Source of the DNA: Lutraria lutraria
Lineage: Eukaryota > Mollusca > Bivalvia > Venerida > Mactridae
Direction of reading: 5' to 3'
Assembly (NCBI GenBank): GCA_964023205.1
Contig: OZ026851.1
Coordinates: 16,685,528-16,749,527 of the forward strand
Length of the DNA: 64,000 nucleotides
Shown here: in pieces, positions 48,660 to 60,602 of the stretch
How the letters are laid out: each line of letters opens with the position of its first letter
Numbering within the stretch: the first letter of the stretch is position 1
Translations under genes and position numbers: made by a program
Notes under the pieces: model-generated
The model's database searches: none
The model's input: only the letters and a program-made list of their open reading frames with translations
What the model was told of the DNA's origin: nothing

Positions 48660-49842
48660 CACAGGTAACTGTATCATGAATAGATAATAAATGAATAATA
48701 AATAAAAACCGATTAAAAAAAAAATCGCTATACAGGCCGTCCCTATTACTGCTACCTAACTCTTTACCAGTGTTAAATGTACAACAGTACAAGTCTGCAT
48801 TCATTCAACCATTTAATCCTCATAAGCATTTCTTCTTCTTGTCGAAAAACATAAAAATACTCTCAATAACAATAAAATAATACAACAACTGATCGCATTT
48901 CTTGACACACTGACGTTCATATTGATTTTTGCTTGATGACCTTATTACCGCCTTTCGACCAATTAAATGAGAGATATGCAGTAAAGTGGGAAATTCCTGC
49001 GTCAGTACTAATTGAAACTCCATCCAATGTGCAGACCATCTAGCATTTGCTGAAATATCAAAACTGTGTTTTAATAGATCTAATGCATAAAAAGCAACAC
49101 ATTTAAATAGCAGTGTTAATTTGAATTGAATGCAAATGGCAGTATGAAAGATAAATTGACTTGACTAGAATTAATAAAAATCATCAATGAAAAATGTTTT
49201 AAAGTCGCGGCAGGAAATGTCTGGTTCCCTGCCAACAACATCGTCGGATACCCACGGTCATTGCCTCCGCTCCGCTACATACATCTCCCGTGGGATTTTT
49301 CTTTACCGATTCGCCGTTTTCATAGAATAGAACAGAATATACATTAACCAATAGAAACGACGCTTACATTTTCGATAATCTCCGGCGTGGAGACGCAAAT
49401 GAAAATGGCTGTGCCCACGCGAAAATGTTCGTTCTGTTTATCAACAATTAAAAGTAAAATTATAGAAATTTTACGTGAAACGAACATAGTTTTAGTACGA
49501 GCGATCTGATTGGCTGTTATGTGCATTACAAGTTTGTACTGCATCCAATCAGAATACGGTTTTAGTTATTTATCGAAACGGCGAATCGGTAAAGAAAAAT
49601 CCCACGGGAGATGTACGTAGCGGAGCGGAGGCAACGACCGTGGGTATCCGACGATGTGCCAACAAATGCCAGACTGAAACAGATGGAGGCGATACGCATG
49701 TGCAAGTCCTTGTTATTATCCGGGCATCGGGGGTAATAGTGTCACAGCGGAAATAGGCATACATGTTAACATATTAATAAAAAAAAATGTAAAAAAAAAT
49801 TCAATATTTATTTATTATCTATTCATGATACAGTTACCTATG
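48660..49842. mobile_element. hAT-like element 1 with 'cacaggtaac' TIRs
   Basis: Left 'cacaggtaactgtatcatga' and right 'tcatgatacagttacctatg' are inverted over about 25 bp, with looser inverted similarity continuing. Flanking octamers 'gtttttgt' (48,652-48,659) and 'ttttttgt' (49,843-49,850) match 7 of 8, consistent with a hAT-size duplication. No transposase. It shares ends with the element at 60,603-61,573 and is interrupted by a Mutator-like element. Confidence 0.8.
49239..49656. mobile_element. Mutator-like MITE with 81-bp TIRs, nested in hAT-like element 1
   Basis: Arms 49,239-49,319 and 49,576-49,656 are inverted over 81 bp with two mismatches seen, starting 'catcgtcggatacccacgg'. The nine bases 'tgccaacaa' flank both sides exactly (49,230-49,238 and 49,657-49,665). 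Long TIRs with a 9-bp duplication are the signature of Mutator-like elements. It is 418 bp and non-coding; the arms are markedly more GC-rich than their surroundings. Confidence 0.88.
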
Positions 49843-49850
49843 TTTTTTGT

Positions 49851-50475
49851 CTGTCACTCAGTGATAAGATTTAATCATTATTTATTTTTCTTACTTCCAG
49901 ATCCCCTTACTTAAAGAGTCAAGTTTTAAAAAATGAAGTTACTGCAACCAGAGACTGCTGCAACCTTACATTTGCATGTGTTATTGATGTTGAAGTTGGT
50001 TGTCAACCTTGAAGAATGATACTGAGTCTACTGTAGTGATGAGCATGGTTTTGCTACTTATGCAGTTTTGCAACAGTGTACATGTAAAAATGTAAGTAGA
50101 AATAGAACATTACTAATGATTAAATGAATTGGACAAATATGATCAGAAATGTAATATTTTCAGTGCATAATTAATTATCCATAATTTACATGTATTATCA
50201 AACTCATTTGAGTCCATGCTTCGATCAACTTCAGTGCTTGGTGGTACCTGGCAAAATTCACTATGTAGACATCTACAGGGTGTCCCATAATATCTGTTAC
50301 CATTTGAATCATGTTCAACTTCAGTTCAAGGAGAGATCATCTAGGTGAGAGTTTGTAGACTCTGTGTAGATATATATTACAATGATTTTCCATAAAAGAA
50401 CATAATATAATAGTCATTCACTTTCCCACTGACAAGTCAATTTTGGTAAATCTAAATAGTTAATGTAGTCAATAA
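49851..50475. other. Gene-free stretch
   Basis: No feature recognised. Confidence 0.4.
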
Positions 50476-50915
50476 TAGTGCTAGGACAATACAGAATATA
50501 TCATCATTTGTTTTTGTACCGGTTTTGTCACTCACAGATACATACCGATACACTCGACGCCATGTATTGATACATGCAGAAACAGCCTTGAAATGATTTA
50601 TTTGTCTGTCTACTAGCTACGAATAGTCAGTATTGGGAAATAAAATTGTTTGAAGTAATTATCCTTTGCTCTAAGTAAAGCTAAGTTGTTATTTTCATCC
50701 TAAATAACTTGTATTATAATCCATGTTCAAAATGATGTTATGCCTCCAAAGCAATCAGACAGTTGAATGTTTAAAGTAATGAAGTCATCATCATGTCACA
50801 TCAAAGATAACTATTTATGCATTTTTTGAAGTCTATGCATTGTGACACCTATCATATCACATTGTCCGTATTGCAAAGTATCGCGATACGTTGTAACCAT
50901 ATCGTCCAAGCCCTA
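50476..50915. mobile_element. hAT-like MITE with 'tagggcttgg' ends
   Basis: The right end, read inward, is 'tagggcttggacgatatgg' followed by 'ttacaacgtatcgcgatac'. The left end is 'tagtgctaggacaatacag', and 'cagatacataccgatacac' lies a little inside. Repeated 'cgata' motifs near both ends are usual for hAT MITEs. Flanking octamers match only weakly (5 of 8). Confidence 0.55.
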
Positions 50916-51169
50916 TGCAGTAATAACACAATCTATGGATTCAATTAATACATTACTTTATATATATGTATGTCTAATATTCCTTATCATGTAGCTTTTA
51001 ATGTTTGTAAATTGAATAAGACTTAATTACTTATTCAGAAGTTTTGCTATTACTATTAAACCTTTTGCCAAGTGAAGGTAATTGCTTAAAGTCCCATTAG
51101 CATTTTGCAAAAAAAATAATATGCTAAAACATTCTATTATGCTATTCAAATATTCTATGACTCATTGTT

Positions 51170-53701
51170 TTTAGCTCACCAGAGCACGAATGTGCTCAGG
51201 GTGAGCTTTTGTGATCGCCCTGCGTCCATCGTGCGTCGTTCGTCGTGAAGCGGCGTCAATATTTACTTAAAACAACATCTCCTCCTACACCGCTATTCCG
51301 ATTGCAACCAAACTTTGCTGAAATGATCCTTTGGTGGTCCCCTTTCAAAATTGTTCAAAAAATTAAATTTCATTAAAAACTCTGGTTGCTATGGCAACAA
51401 ATAGAAAAAATATTCTTGTCCGAAACCACAGGGCCTAGAGCTGAGATATTTGGTATGTAGCATTGTCTAATGGAACTCTACAAAGTTTGTTCAAATTATT
51501 CCCCTGGGGTTAAAATTGGCTCCGCCCCGGGGGTAACTTGATTTTACATAGACTTATATAGGAAATTTAAAAAATATTCTTGTCAAAAACTACAATGCCT
51601 AGAGCTTTGATATTTGGTGTGTAGCATAGTCTAGTGGACCTCTACCATGTTTGTCCAAATTATTGCCCTAGAGTCAAAATTGGCCCCGCCCCGGGGGTCA
51701 CTTGATTTATATAGACTTATATAGGAAAATTAAAAAAATCTTCTTCTCCGAAACCACAAGGCCTAGAGCTTAGATATTTTGTATGTGGCATTGTCTACTG
51801 GACCTCTACCAAGTTTGTTCAAATTATGGCCCCGGGGTGAAAATTGGCCCTGCCCTGGGGTTTATTCTATTTTATATAGGAAAATTTAAAAAATCTTCTT
51901 CTCCGAAACCAGAAGGCCTAGAGCTAAGATATTTGGTATGTAGCATTATCTAGTGGACCTCTACCAAGTTTGTTCAGATTATGGCCCTAGGGTCAAAATT
52001 GGCCCTGCCCTGGGGTTTATTCTATTTTATATAGAAAAATTTAAAAAATCTTCTTCTCCGAAACCACAAGGCCTAGAGCTAAGATATTTGGTATGTAGCC
52101 TTGTCTAGTGAACCTCTACCAAGTTTGTTCAAATAATTGCCCTAGAGTCAAAATTGGCCCCGCCCCGGGGGTCACTTGATTTATATTGACTTATATAGGA
52201 ACATTTAAAAAATCTTCTTCTCCGAAACCACAAGGCCTAGAGCTTAGATATTTTGTATGTGGCATTGTCTAGTGGACCTCTACCAAGTTTGTTCAAATTA
52301 TTGCCCTAGGGTCAAAATTGGGCCTGCCCTGGGGTTTATTCTATTTTATATAGGAAAATTTAAAAAATCTTCTTCTCCGAAACCACAAGGCCTAGAACTA
52401 AGATATTTGGTATGTAGCATTGTCTAGTGGACCTCTACCAAGTTTGTTCAAATTATTGCTCTAGGGTCAAAATTGGCCCCGCCCCAGGGGTCACTTGATT
52501 TGTATAAACTTATATAGGAAAATTTTAAAAATCTTCTTCTCCGAAACCAGAAGGCCTAGAGCTAAGATATTTGGTATGTAGCATTATCTAGTGGACCTCT
52601 ACCAAGTTTGTTCAGATTATGGCCCTAGGGTCAAAATTGGCCCTGCCTGGGGTTTATTCTATTTTATATAGAAATTTTTTAAAAATCTTCTTCTCCGAAA
52701 CCACAAGGCCTAGAGCTGAGATATTTGGTATGTAGCATTGTCTAGTGAACCTCTACCAAGTTTGTTCAAATAATTGCCCTAGGGTCAAAATTTGCCCCGC
52801 CCCGGGGGTCACTTGATTTATATAGACTTACATAGGAAAATTTAAAAAATCTTCTTCTCCGAAACCGCAAGGCCTAGAGCTTAGATATTTTGTATGTGGC
52901 ATTGTCTAGTGGACCTCTACCAAGTTTGTTCAAATTATGGCCCCGGGGTCAAAATTGGCCGTGCCCTGGGGTTTATTCTATTTTATATAGGAAAATTAAA
53001 AAAATCTTCTTCTCCGAAACCACAAGGCCTAGAGCTAAGATATTTGGTATGTAGCATTGTCTAGTGGACCTCTACCAAGTTTGTTCAAATTATTGCCCTA
53101 GGGTCAAAATTGGCCCCGCCCCGGGGATCACTTGATTTATATAGACTTATATAGGAAAATTTAAAAAATCTTTTTCTCCGAAACCATAAGGCCTAGAGCT
53201 AAGATATTTGGTATGTAGCATTATCTAGTGGACCTCTACCAAGTTTGTTCAAATTATGGCCCCGGGGTCAAAATTGGCCCTGCCCTGGGGTTTATTCTAT
53301 TTTATATAGAAAAATTTAAAAAATCTTCTCCGAAACCGCAAGGCCTAGAGCTTAGATATTTTGTATGTGGCATTGTCTATTGGACCTCTACCAAGTTTGT
53401 TCAAATTATGGCCCCGGGGTCAATATTAGCCCTGCCCTGGGGTTTATTCTATTTTATATAGGAAAATTTAAAAAAATCTTCTTCTCCAAAACCACAAGGC
53501 CTAGAGCTAAGATATTTGGTATCTAGCTTTGTCTAATGGACCTCTTTTAAATCTGTTCATATAATGGCCATGGGATAAAAAACGGCCCAGATCGGTCACT
53601 TGATCTTACTTAGACTCGTATAGAAAACTTCAACAATGTTAATCTCCAAATGACCTTTTCTCCTGGTGAGCATTTATAGGGCCATCATGGCCCTCTTGTT
53701 T
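51170..53701. mobile_element. Tandem-cored element C1, alternating 155/164-bp units
   Basis: It begins 'tttagctcaccagagcac' with a hairpin (gagcac...gtgctc), followed by 'gatcgccctgcgtccatcgt' and an X-box variant at 51,385. About thirteen core units follow, anchored by 'ccgaaaccacaaggcctag'. Those with 'gccccgggggtcacttga' are about 164 bp and those with 'gccctggggtttattcta' about 155 bp; the two types largely alternate. It ends 'gtgagcatttatagggcc' and 'atcatggccctcttgttt'. Repetitive short frames here are not genes. Architecture resembles bivalve tandem-cored elements and Helentron-type Helitrons; this is inference. Confidence 0.88.
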
Positions 53702-54019
53702 GTTCAGCTGAAGATGTTCTAATTATTAGCTAATCAGAGCACAGAGTGCTCTTGGAGAGCTATTGTGATTGTATGTTGTCAATCGTCAACAATTGCTTTA
53801 AACAACATCTCCTGAAACAGTTTCAAAGAAACTTTACAGGGATGTTAGATTGCATGAAGCTATCTAAACTATACCAAAATTGGTAAAAAAAATCCATTTC
53901 ATTAAAAAATCTAGTTGCCATGGCAACAAATAGGAAAATCTGAATAATCTCCTTGTTCAAAACCACAGGGCCTAGAGTTAAGATATCTGGTGAGTAGCAT
54001 TGTGTAGTTGACCTCTAGT

Positions 54020-55608
54020 TTTTAGCTCACCAGAGCACAAATGTGCTCAAGGTGAGCTTTTGTGATCACCCTGCGTCCATCGTGCGTCGTGCGCCGTGCG
54101 TCGTGCGTCGTTACGTGGCGTCCATGTTTACTTAAAACAACATCTCCTCCTACACCGCTATGCCGATTGTAACCAAACTTTGCTGGAATGATCCTTGGGT
54201 GGTCCCCTTTCAAAGTTGTTCAAAAAAATTAAATTTCATTAAAAACTCTGGTTGCTATGGCAACAAATAGAAAAAACTTAAAAAATCTTCTTGTCCGAAA
54301 CCACAGGGCCTAGAGCTGAGATATTTGGTATGTAGCATTGTCTAATGGAACTCTACAAAGTTTGTTCAAATTATTCCCCTGGGGTCAAAATTGGCTTCGC
54401 CCCGGGGGTAACTTGATTTTACATAGACTTATATAGGAAATTAAAAAAATCTTCTTGTCAAAAACTACAATGCCTAGGGCTTTGATATTTGATGTGTAGC
54501 ATAGTCTAGTGGACCTCTACCAAGTTTGTTCAAATTATTACCCTAGGGTCAAAATTGGCCCCGCCTCGGGGGTCACTTGATTTATATAGACTTATATAGG
54601 AAAATTTAAAAAATCTTCTTCTCCGAAACCACAAGGCCTAGAGCTTAGATATTTGGTATGTAGCATTATCTAGTGGACCTCTACCAAGTTTGTTCAAATT
54701 ATTGCCCTAGGGTCCAAATTGGGCCTGCCCTGGGGTTTATTTTATTTTATATAGGAAAATTTAAAAAATCTTCTTCTCCAAAACCACTAGGCCTAGAGCC
54801 AAGATATTTGGTATGTAGCATTGTCTAGTGGACTTCTACCAAGTTTGTTCAAATTATAGCCCTAGGGTCAAAATTGGCCCCGCCCCGGGTGTCACTTGAT
54901 TTATATAGACTTATATAGTAAAATTTAAATAATCTTCTTCTCCGAAACCACAAGGCCTAGAGCAAAGATATTTGGTATGTAGCATTATCTAGTGGACCTC
55001 TACCAAGTTTGTTCAAATTATTGCCCTTCGGTCAAAATTGGCCCTGCCCTGGGGTTTATTCTATTTTATATAGGAAAATTAAAAAAATCTTCTACTCCGA
55101 AACCACAAGGCTTAGAGCTAAGATATTTGGTATGTAGCATTGTCTAGTGGACCTCTACCATGTTTGTTCAAATTATTGCCCTAGGGTCAAAATTGGCCCT
55201 GCCCCGGGGGTCACTTGATTTATATAGACTTATATAGGAAAAATTAAAAAATCTTCTCCTAAACTGCAAGGCCTAGAGCTTAGATATTTTGTATGTGGCA
55301 TTGTCTAGTGGACCTCTACCAAGTTTGTTCAAATTATGGCCCTGGGGTCAAAATTAGCCCTGCCCTGGGGTTTATTTTATTTTATACAGGAAATTTTTTA
55401 AAAATCTTCTTCTCCGAAACCACAAGGCCTAGAGCTAAGATATTTGGTATCTAGCTTTGTCTAATAGACCTCTTTTAAATCTGTTCATATAATGGCCATG
55501 GGTCACTTGATCTTACTTGGACTTGTATAGAAAACTTCAACAATGTTAATCTCCAAATGACCTTTTCTCCTGGTGAGCATTTATAGGGCCATCATGGCCC
55601 TCTTGTTT
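54020..55608. mobile_element. Tandem-cored element C3, nested in C2
   Basis: It runs from 'ttttagctcaccagagc' to 'atcatggccctcttgttt' with about seven core units of the same two types as C1. The left flank stops in 'gacctcta' of a C2 unit and the right flank resumes at 'ttcaagttatggccc', so the insertion fell inside a core unit. A few host bases are missing at the junction and no long duplication is visible, which suits insertion at a T-rich dinucleotide. Confidence 0.85.
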
Positions 55609-55798
55609 CAAGTTATGGCCCTTGAGTCAAAATTGGTTCTGCCCCTGGGGTAACATTATTGTACATAGACTTATATATGGAAATTTAAAAATCTTCTAGT
55701 CAGAAACTACAGTGGCTAGAGCTTAGATATTTGTTGTGTATACTAAGCATTGTTTAGTGGACCTCTACCAAGTTTGTTCCAATTATTGGTCCGCTTGG

Positions 55799-56083
55799 CT
55801 AGCTCAGTGGTTAGGGCGTTTGTCCACTGATCATGAGGTTGTGAGTACGAACCCGTGCGAGGCTTACACTGTGCATGACAAATGACTGAAGATAATACAT
55901 CCTATGTTAAATTGTCCTCCACCTCTGAATTATGTGAGGTAGCTTGGCTGAAGCTTATGGATAGAGTGTGTTTAGTACTGGTTAAGGCCTAAATTAAGTC
56001 AAGGAAAGCTACTTAGGATAACTGCCCGCCACGATATGACTGAAATAATGTTGAAAATGGCATAAACCCGATGAAACAAATAA
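55799..56083 (+). mobile_element. tRNA-headed SINE (MetaSINE-like tail) with 8-bp target duplication
   Basis: Exactly bounded by 'aattattg' on both sides (55,791-55,798 and 56,084-56,091) inside a core unit of C2; removing it restores 'aattattgcccatggg'. The head is tRNA-like: A-box 'ctagctcagtggttagggcg' and B-box-like 'gtacgaaccc'. The tail 'atgactgaaataatgttg' then 'gcataaacccgatgaaacaa' resembles the conserved 3' part of widespread metazoan SINEs (MetaSINE/Deu-like) as I remember them. It ends in an A-rich (aaat)n tail. A fragment of the same family lies at 8,330. Confidence 0.85.
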
Positions 56084-57042
56084 AATTATTGCCCATGGGT
56101 TAAAATTGGCCCTCACCAGGAGTCACTTGATTGTACATAGACTTATATGGGGAAATTTTAAAAATCTTCTGGTCAAAAACTACAACGCCTAGAGGTAAGA
56201 TATTTAGTGTGTTGCATTGTCTAGTGGACCTCTTTCAACTTCCAAGTTTATTCAAATTATTGCCCTGGGGTCAAAATTAACCCAAACCAGGGGTTTTCCC
56301 TACTTTATATAGGATTATTATCGGAAATTTTAAAAAGTCCTCTTGTTCAGAACTGCAAGGCTTGGAGCTGACAGATACTCGGTGGACTTCTACTTCTATA
56401 AAATTATTGCCCTTGGGTCAAAATGGGCCCTACCCCGGGGGTTTACTCTATATTATTTAGGATTATAAAGGAAAATAAAAACTGTTCATGTCCAAAACTG
56501 CTAGGCTTTGAACTTAGATATTTGGGGTGTAGCATTATCTAGTGGACCTGTACCAAGATTATTTAAGTTGTGGCCCCAGTGTCAAAAAATTTACTCTGTC
56601 CTTGGGTAACTTGATTTTTCATAGACAGGATGATTTTATAAATCTTCTTGTCGGAAACTACAAATCATTACAGCTTAGATATTTTGTGTGAAGCATCCAC
56701 TTGACATCTACCAAGTTTGTTCAAATTATGGCAATGGGGTCAAAATTGGCCCCCTGTGTTTGATTTTACATGGACTTATATAGGAAAACTGGAAGAAATA
56801 TACTTGTCAGAAACTACATTAGTTAGACTTAAGATGCTTGTATGTAGCATAATCTACTTGCCTTCTGCCTAATTTGGTAATATTATGCCCCTGGGGTAAA
56901 AAATTACTCCACCCTGGTGTCACTTGAATTTACTTAAAAAAAATTCTGTCTGTAAGAATCTTTTTTCTGGTAAACGATATTGGGCCATCATGGTCCTCTT
57001 GTTTTTAAATATGTTATTATTCTTGAGTGCTTCAATTTAAGT

Positions 57043-57135
57043 GACAGTCAAACCTGTTAGTGGTCACCTTATATGTCAACAAAGGTCAACCTTGGGAAAG
57101 ACAAACTGTGGTCTTATTGACAGGTTTGTCTGTAT
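57043..57135. mobile_element. MITE, 'cagtcaaacctg' family, copy 3 (partial)
   Basis: 'acagtcaaacctgttag', 'caacaaaggtcaaccttggg' and 'aaagacaaactgtggtct' match copies 1 and 2. The right end is lost near 'gacaggtttg'. Confidence 0.55.
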
Positions 57136-59262
57136 TAATATATTCAGCAGAGCTAATTTAGATATACCTGGTTCATATCATGAATTTGATTCTTACAATA
57201 ATGATCAAATTTCTGAACAAAATTATATCTATACATGTGTGGCAGTAATGGAAAAAAGTTTATTTTCAAAAAGCTATTTAATGTTTTTACTGATTTTTAA
57301 AAATTTATTAAAGTTTTATATGATTATGTGTTGTATAATTTAAACCCTCTAACAGTTGCAATAATTTCGTAAAAATATTTACTGTTGTTAGTTGTACCTT
57401 CCTTAGCTGCAAATTGTATGAATAACCACTGTGGTGTTTATCAGTTGATGCTTGTATCCTTGTCCTGTGTCTACCATAATCTATATGCAACTCGTGCTTT
57501 ACATCAAGCATGTCTATAAGTATCATTACAGTATGTCTAAAGATATTGCTCATATCAGTGGATATTTGTGAATATGACTTGACAGAATGACCAACGATCC
57601 TTGTGCTTTGAATCATTGCCCTTGGTCGTCAGTAGATGAACATTGGCTTAGGGAGCTGTATATGGAAACGTTTGTGAATATAGTTTTCCGGTGAACTATA
57701 TTCAAAAGGAACCCTATAGGATGTCACATTGCTTTTTGTATAATGTCTTACCCATTTGATTTTCTACACTAATATATGGCCACATAAACGGTGTAAATGA
57801 TATCACCGGATGAAAATTTATGCGTTTTTGACAAGAATTTAGCGTTCATCATTTCTGTGTCGAGGCAACAAGAACAATACAGTAATAAATAAATGTTGTG
57901 GAATATGACTGCATACGACTTTAATGTCTTTTTGAAAATTACTCACACCAGTTTATTCTTGATTTTCTTTGTTTGCACTGGCGCGAGCGAGCCCACCGCG
58001 ACTCTTGATATACCTACCCGCTGTTAAAATTTTGTGTCGTAACGGTTAATCAACAGTTGTAAAGGATGACCTCAGAAATTATTTTCTGCCGAATTAATAT
58101 TAGCACTATTAGGTAAATAAAATCCTTGCAAAAATACCACATGTACAGTAATACTAGTATGCTCACTGCGTTGTGTTTGTGTTTTGGCATGAACAATACA
58201 TGTCTGCGGAAATAAATAAATAAACAAATGAATAAATGAATGAAAAAGGAATAAACAAGTATGAATAAACGCATAATATATTTACATTTCCGCATATACT
58301 TGTATTTCTAAGTCTAAGAAAAGATTTAAAATTATATTTTTTATAGTTAATTTTCCAGGAGTACATTTTTTCCAGTAAGCCATCGATTTGCCAAAGATCT
58401 CCAGACGAGAATACGAGCATCTGGATGTCATATCCGACATTAATTGCTTTTTGCATTGAAATGAACCTTTATTTTTCAACATACCAACAAATAGAATAAT
58501 ACGTCCTTCAAAATATCCTTTATCAGTCTATCTGAAACTCTTGGTTATTTAAGATTCATAATACATATCACGTGTCTGATTTTATAACGGTCGTGGCTTT
58601 TGAATATGATCGTAAAATCGTCTGTACATAAATTATATACTCATATAAGGCTTCAAACAAGAGTTTATCAACGTGAATTATTAATGGCATTTTTGTGGTA
58701 GATTTAGTGCGTTAGAAAGGCCCCTTACATACAATAAAACATTATTTACAACGTTTTCTCATTGATTTGATGGTGGTACGTGACAATTTTCAGGGATAAT
58801 TTCAACGGTTCCATTACTCCCCAACAAAGATGTAAAGTATGTTTATCCAAATTCAATGATCAAACAATCGCTCGGTCAATAATTTTTATGATCTTTGAGC
58901 TTCAAGACTTTTAATCACCGTTAATATTCACCGCCTCAGTGAGATATATCCACCTATGAAGTTTCATATTGCTACCTCTTGTAGTTTCTGAGCCATGAGA
59001 TACATTAAAGTTTTTGCACAAGGCACAGTGATAACAATAGCTAGACATTTCCCTTCGAAAACAGACGAGCTAACAAAATGTACCCAAAATGACGGACGTG
59101 CTTATTTTCACTTTAGCTCACAAACATTGCATATCTAATCTAAATCTTGTGTTGACCACAAATACTCTTGCTCAAATGATTAGGAGTCATGCCAAATTTT
59201 AACATTCCATAAAAGCAACACAACTTGACCATACATTTGCCAGAAGTTATTTTTGATATATA
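57136..59262. other. Gene-free stretch
   Basis: A 102-codon minus frame at 57,308-57,616 and overlapping minus frames at 58,050-58,482 have no recognisable domain. AT-rich, no repeat identified. A distant host exon cannot be excluded. Confidence 0.4.
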
Positions 59263-59264
59263 TA

Positions 59265-60443
59265 TACTCAACAAAACAATTAAAGGATCACAAATATAGG
59301 GTCGAAACAAATACATAAACATAATTTATTTCAGATAATTTTTTATACTGACATATAAATGTACCTGTTTACTTCATTGTACAGTATTCCATTCTTTGAG
59401 AAAATCAAAAACAATATCACAGTAATCCATCAAACACAACCACCCTAAAAAAGCCGTAAGCCCCGGCGTAAGGGCGCACGATATGGCTGAGGATCTCGTC
59501 CCTGTATCTCACACCAGTTAGAGCCCTGTTCCTGATGGCGTAGAGGTCCGTACGCCCGTCGTAGGATATACCCACCCAAACGAGTACTGACCCTCCTCCG
59601 AAGCGGTCACGCTCTGCCACACAGCAGTCCCGGAAACGTTCGTTTCTCTGTCTCCACACGCGTCTGCGCCCGTCATTGAAATCCAAGTTGATTTTGGATT
59701 CGTCAGTCCACAAAATGTTGCGCAAACGTTGACGTCCAAACGGCACATGGTTGCGCGCAAACACCAGACGACATCTTCGGTGGTGTGGGGTCAAGGGCGG
59801 TCTCACAACTGGTCTTCTAGCACGCAGGTTGGAATCATGGAGTCTGTTCCTGACTGTCTGAACGGAGATCCGATAACCATACGTCTGTTCAAAGTCTCTA
59901 TTCAGAGTAACCGCCGAGTCGAACCCTCGAACGACCTTGACCTGGTCTCCGTTGCCTATCCCCAGTATTCAGGTACAATTGCCACAACCTGCCGATGACG
60001 CTCTGACTAACATTAAAGTCTGCCGCAACTTTACGCTGAGTCTGACCAGCTAGCAAACGACCAAGTGCACGTTGTCGTTCATTATTTGTCAAATGACGTC
60101 TTTAAGGCATTCTTTCTGAACGATATTCCAATATGAACTTTGATTTTGCATTTAAACACAAATCTGTACTTGATTCAATGAAAACAATTGTTTGCAGAAT
60201 CATTGAAGCATAACAAACAACTTGATTCGAAATTCCCGTGCACGTTGAAAACTGAGTTTTCTGATACCTGTCTAATTGAGCCCATTCAACCATGACCGTG
60301 TTTGCACTCATTGACTTGTTTGTCTTCAAGTGTTGTTCTAAAGGGTTTTGATATTTATCAGCAATTGTTATTTTCAAATTATTTTCATACCAAAAAAAGA
60401 TATTTAACCCTATATGTGACCCTTTAATTTTTTTTTTTGAGTG
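59265..60443 (-). mobile_element. Tc1/mariner-like element, 1.18 kb, TA-flanked
   Basis: Inverted ends of about 35 bp: left 'aattaaaggatcacaaat' preceded by 'tactcaacaaaac', right 'atatgtgaccctttaatt' followed by a T-run and 'gagtg'. TA stands outside each end (59,263-59,264 and 60,444-60,445). It contains a decayed transposase on the minus strand. Confidence 0.78.
59417..60092 (-). pseudogene. Tc1/mariner-like transposase, deleted and frameshifted
   Basis: Minus strand. The N-terminal part (60,092-59,898) reads MTNNERQRALGRLLAGQTQ followed by the helix-turn-helix RKVAADFNVSQSVIGRLWQ. After a deletion and frameshift the protein resumes as VQTVRNRLHDSNLRARRP, then RPPLTPHHRRCRLVFARNH and WTDESKINLDF (first catalytic Asp) with RVWRQRNERF (59,806-59,600). 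The last part reads RDEILSHIVRPYAGAYG, where the family normally goes on to the second catalytic Asp (DNA.PH); here the frame runs into FFRVVVFDGLL and a stop. The second Asp and the third acidic residue are absent, so it is catalytically dead. About 225 codons remain, against roughly 340 in the family. Confidence 0.9.
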
Positions 60444-60602
60444 TATTTTAATTTTCCTTAAACATAAGGTGTTCAAATATCTTGTAAATGGATACGTATT
60501 TTGTATCAATCTTATTGATTTACGATTAAATTTTAACAGTTTCCTTGGCCAAGTTACTTTCGAAGCCTGAATAATATTACTGAAATTTATCCTTCTTCCG
60601 CC

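Larger units (their letters stand above)
53725..57004. mobile_element. Tandem-cored element C2, older copy hosting two insertions
   Basis: The start 'ttagctaatcagagcac' and end 'gggccatcatggtcctcttg' are diverged forms of the C1 termini. The core resumes after interruptions by C3 (about 54,020-55,608) and a SINE (55,799-56,083). Its units are more diverged than those of C1 and C3, in keeping with greater age. It contains a perfect X-box at 53,914-53,927. Confidence 0.8.

Noticed and set aside
53228..53461. Repetitive frame with duplicated VCSNYGPGVKIGPAL-like units
   Set aside because: Translation of the C1 tandem core. Most other core units are not open in this frame.
57308..57616. 102-codon minus-strand frame and overlapping plus frame
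   Set aside because: No domain, no codon-use signal I can judge, and AT-rich surroundings. It could still be an exon, but nothing supports it.
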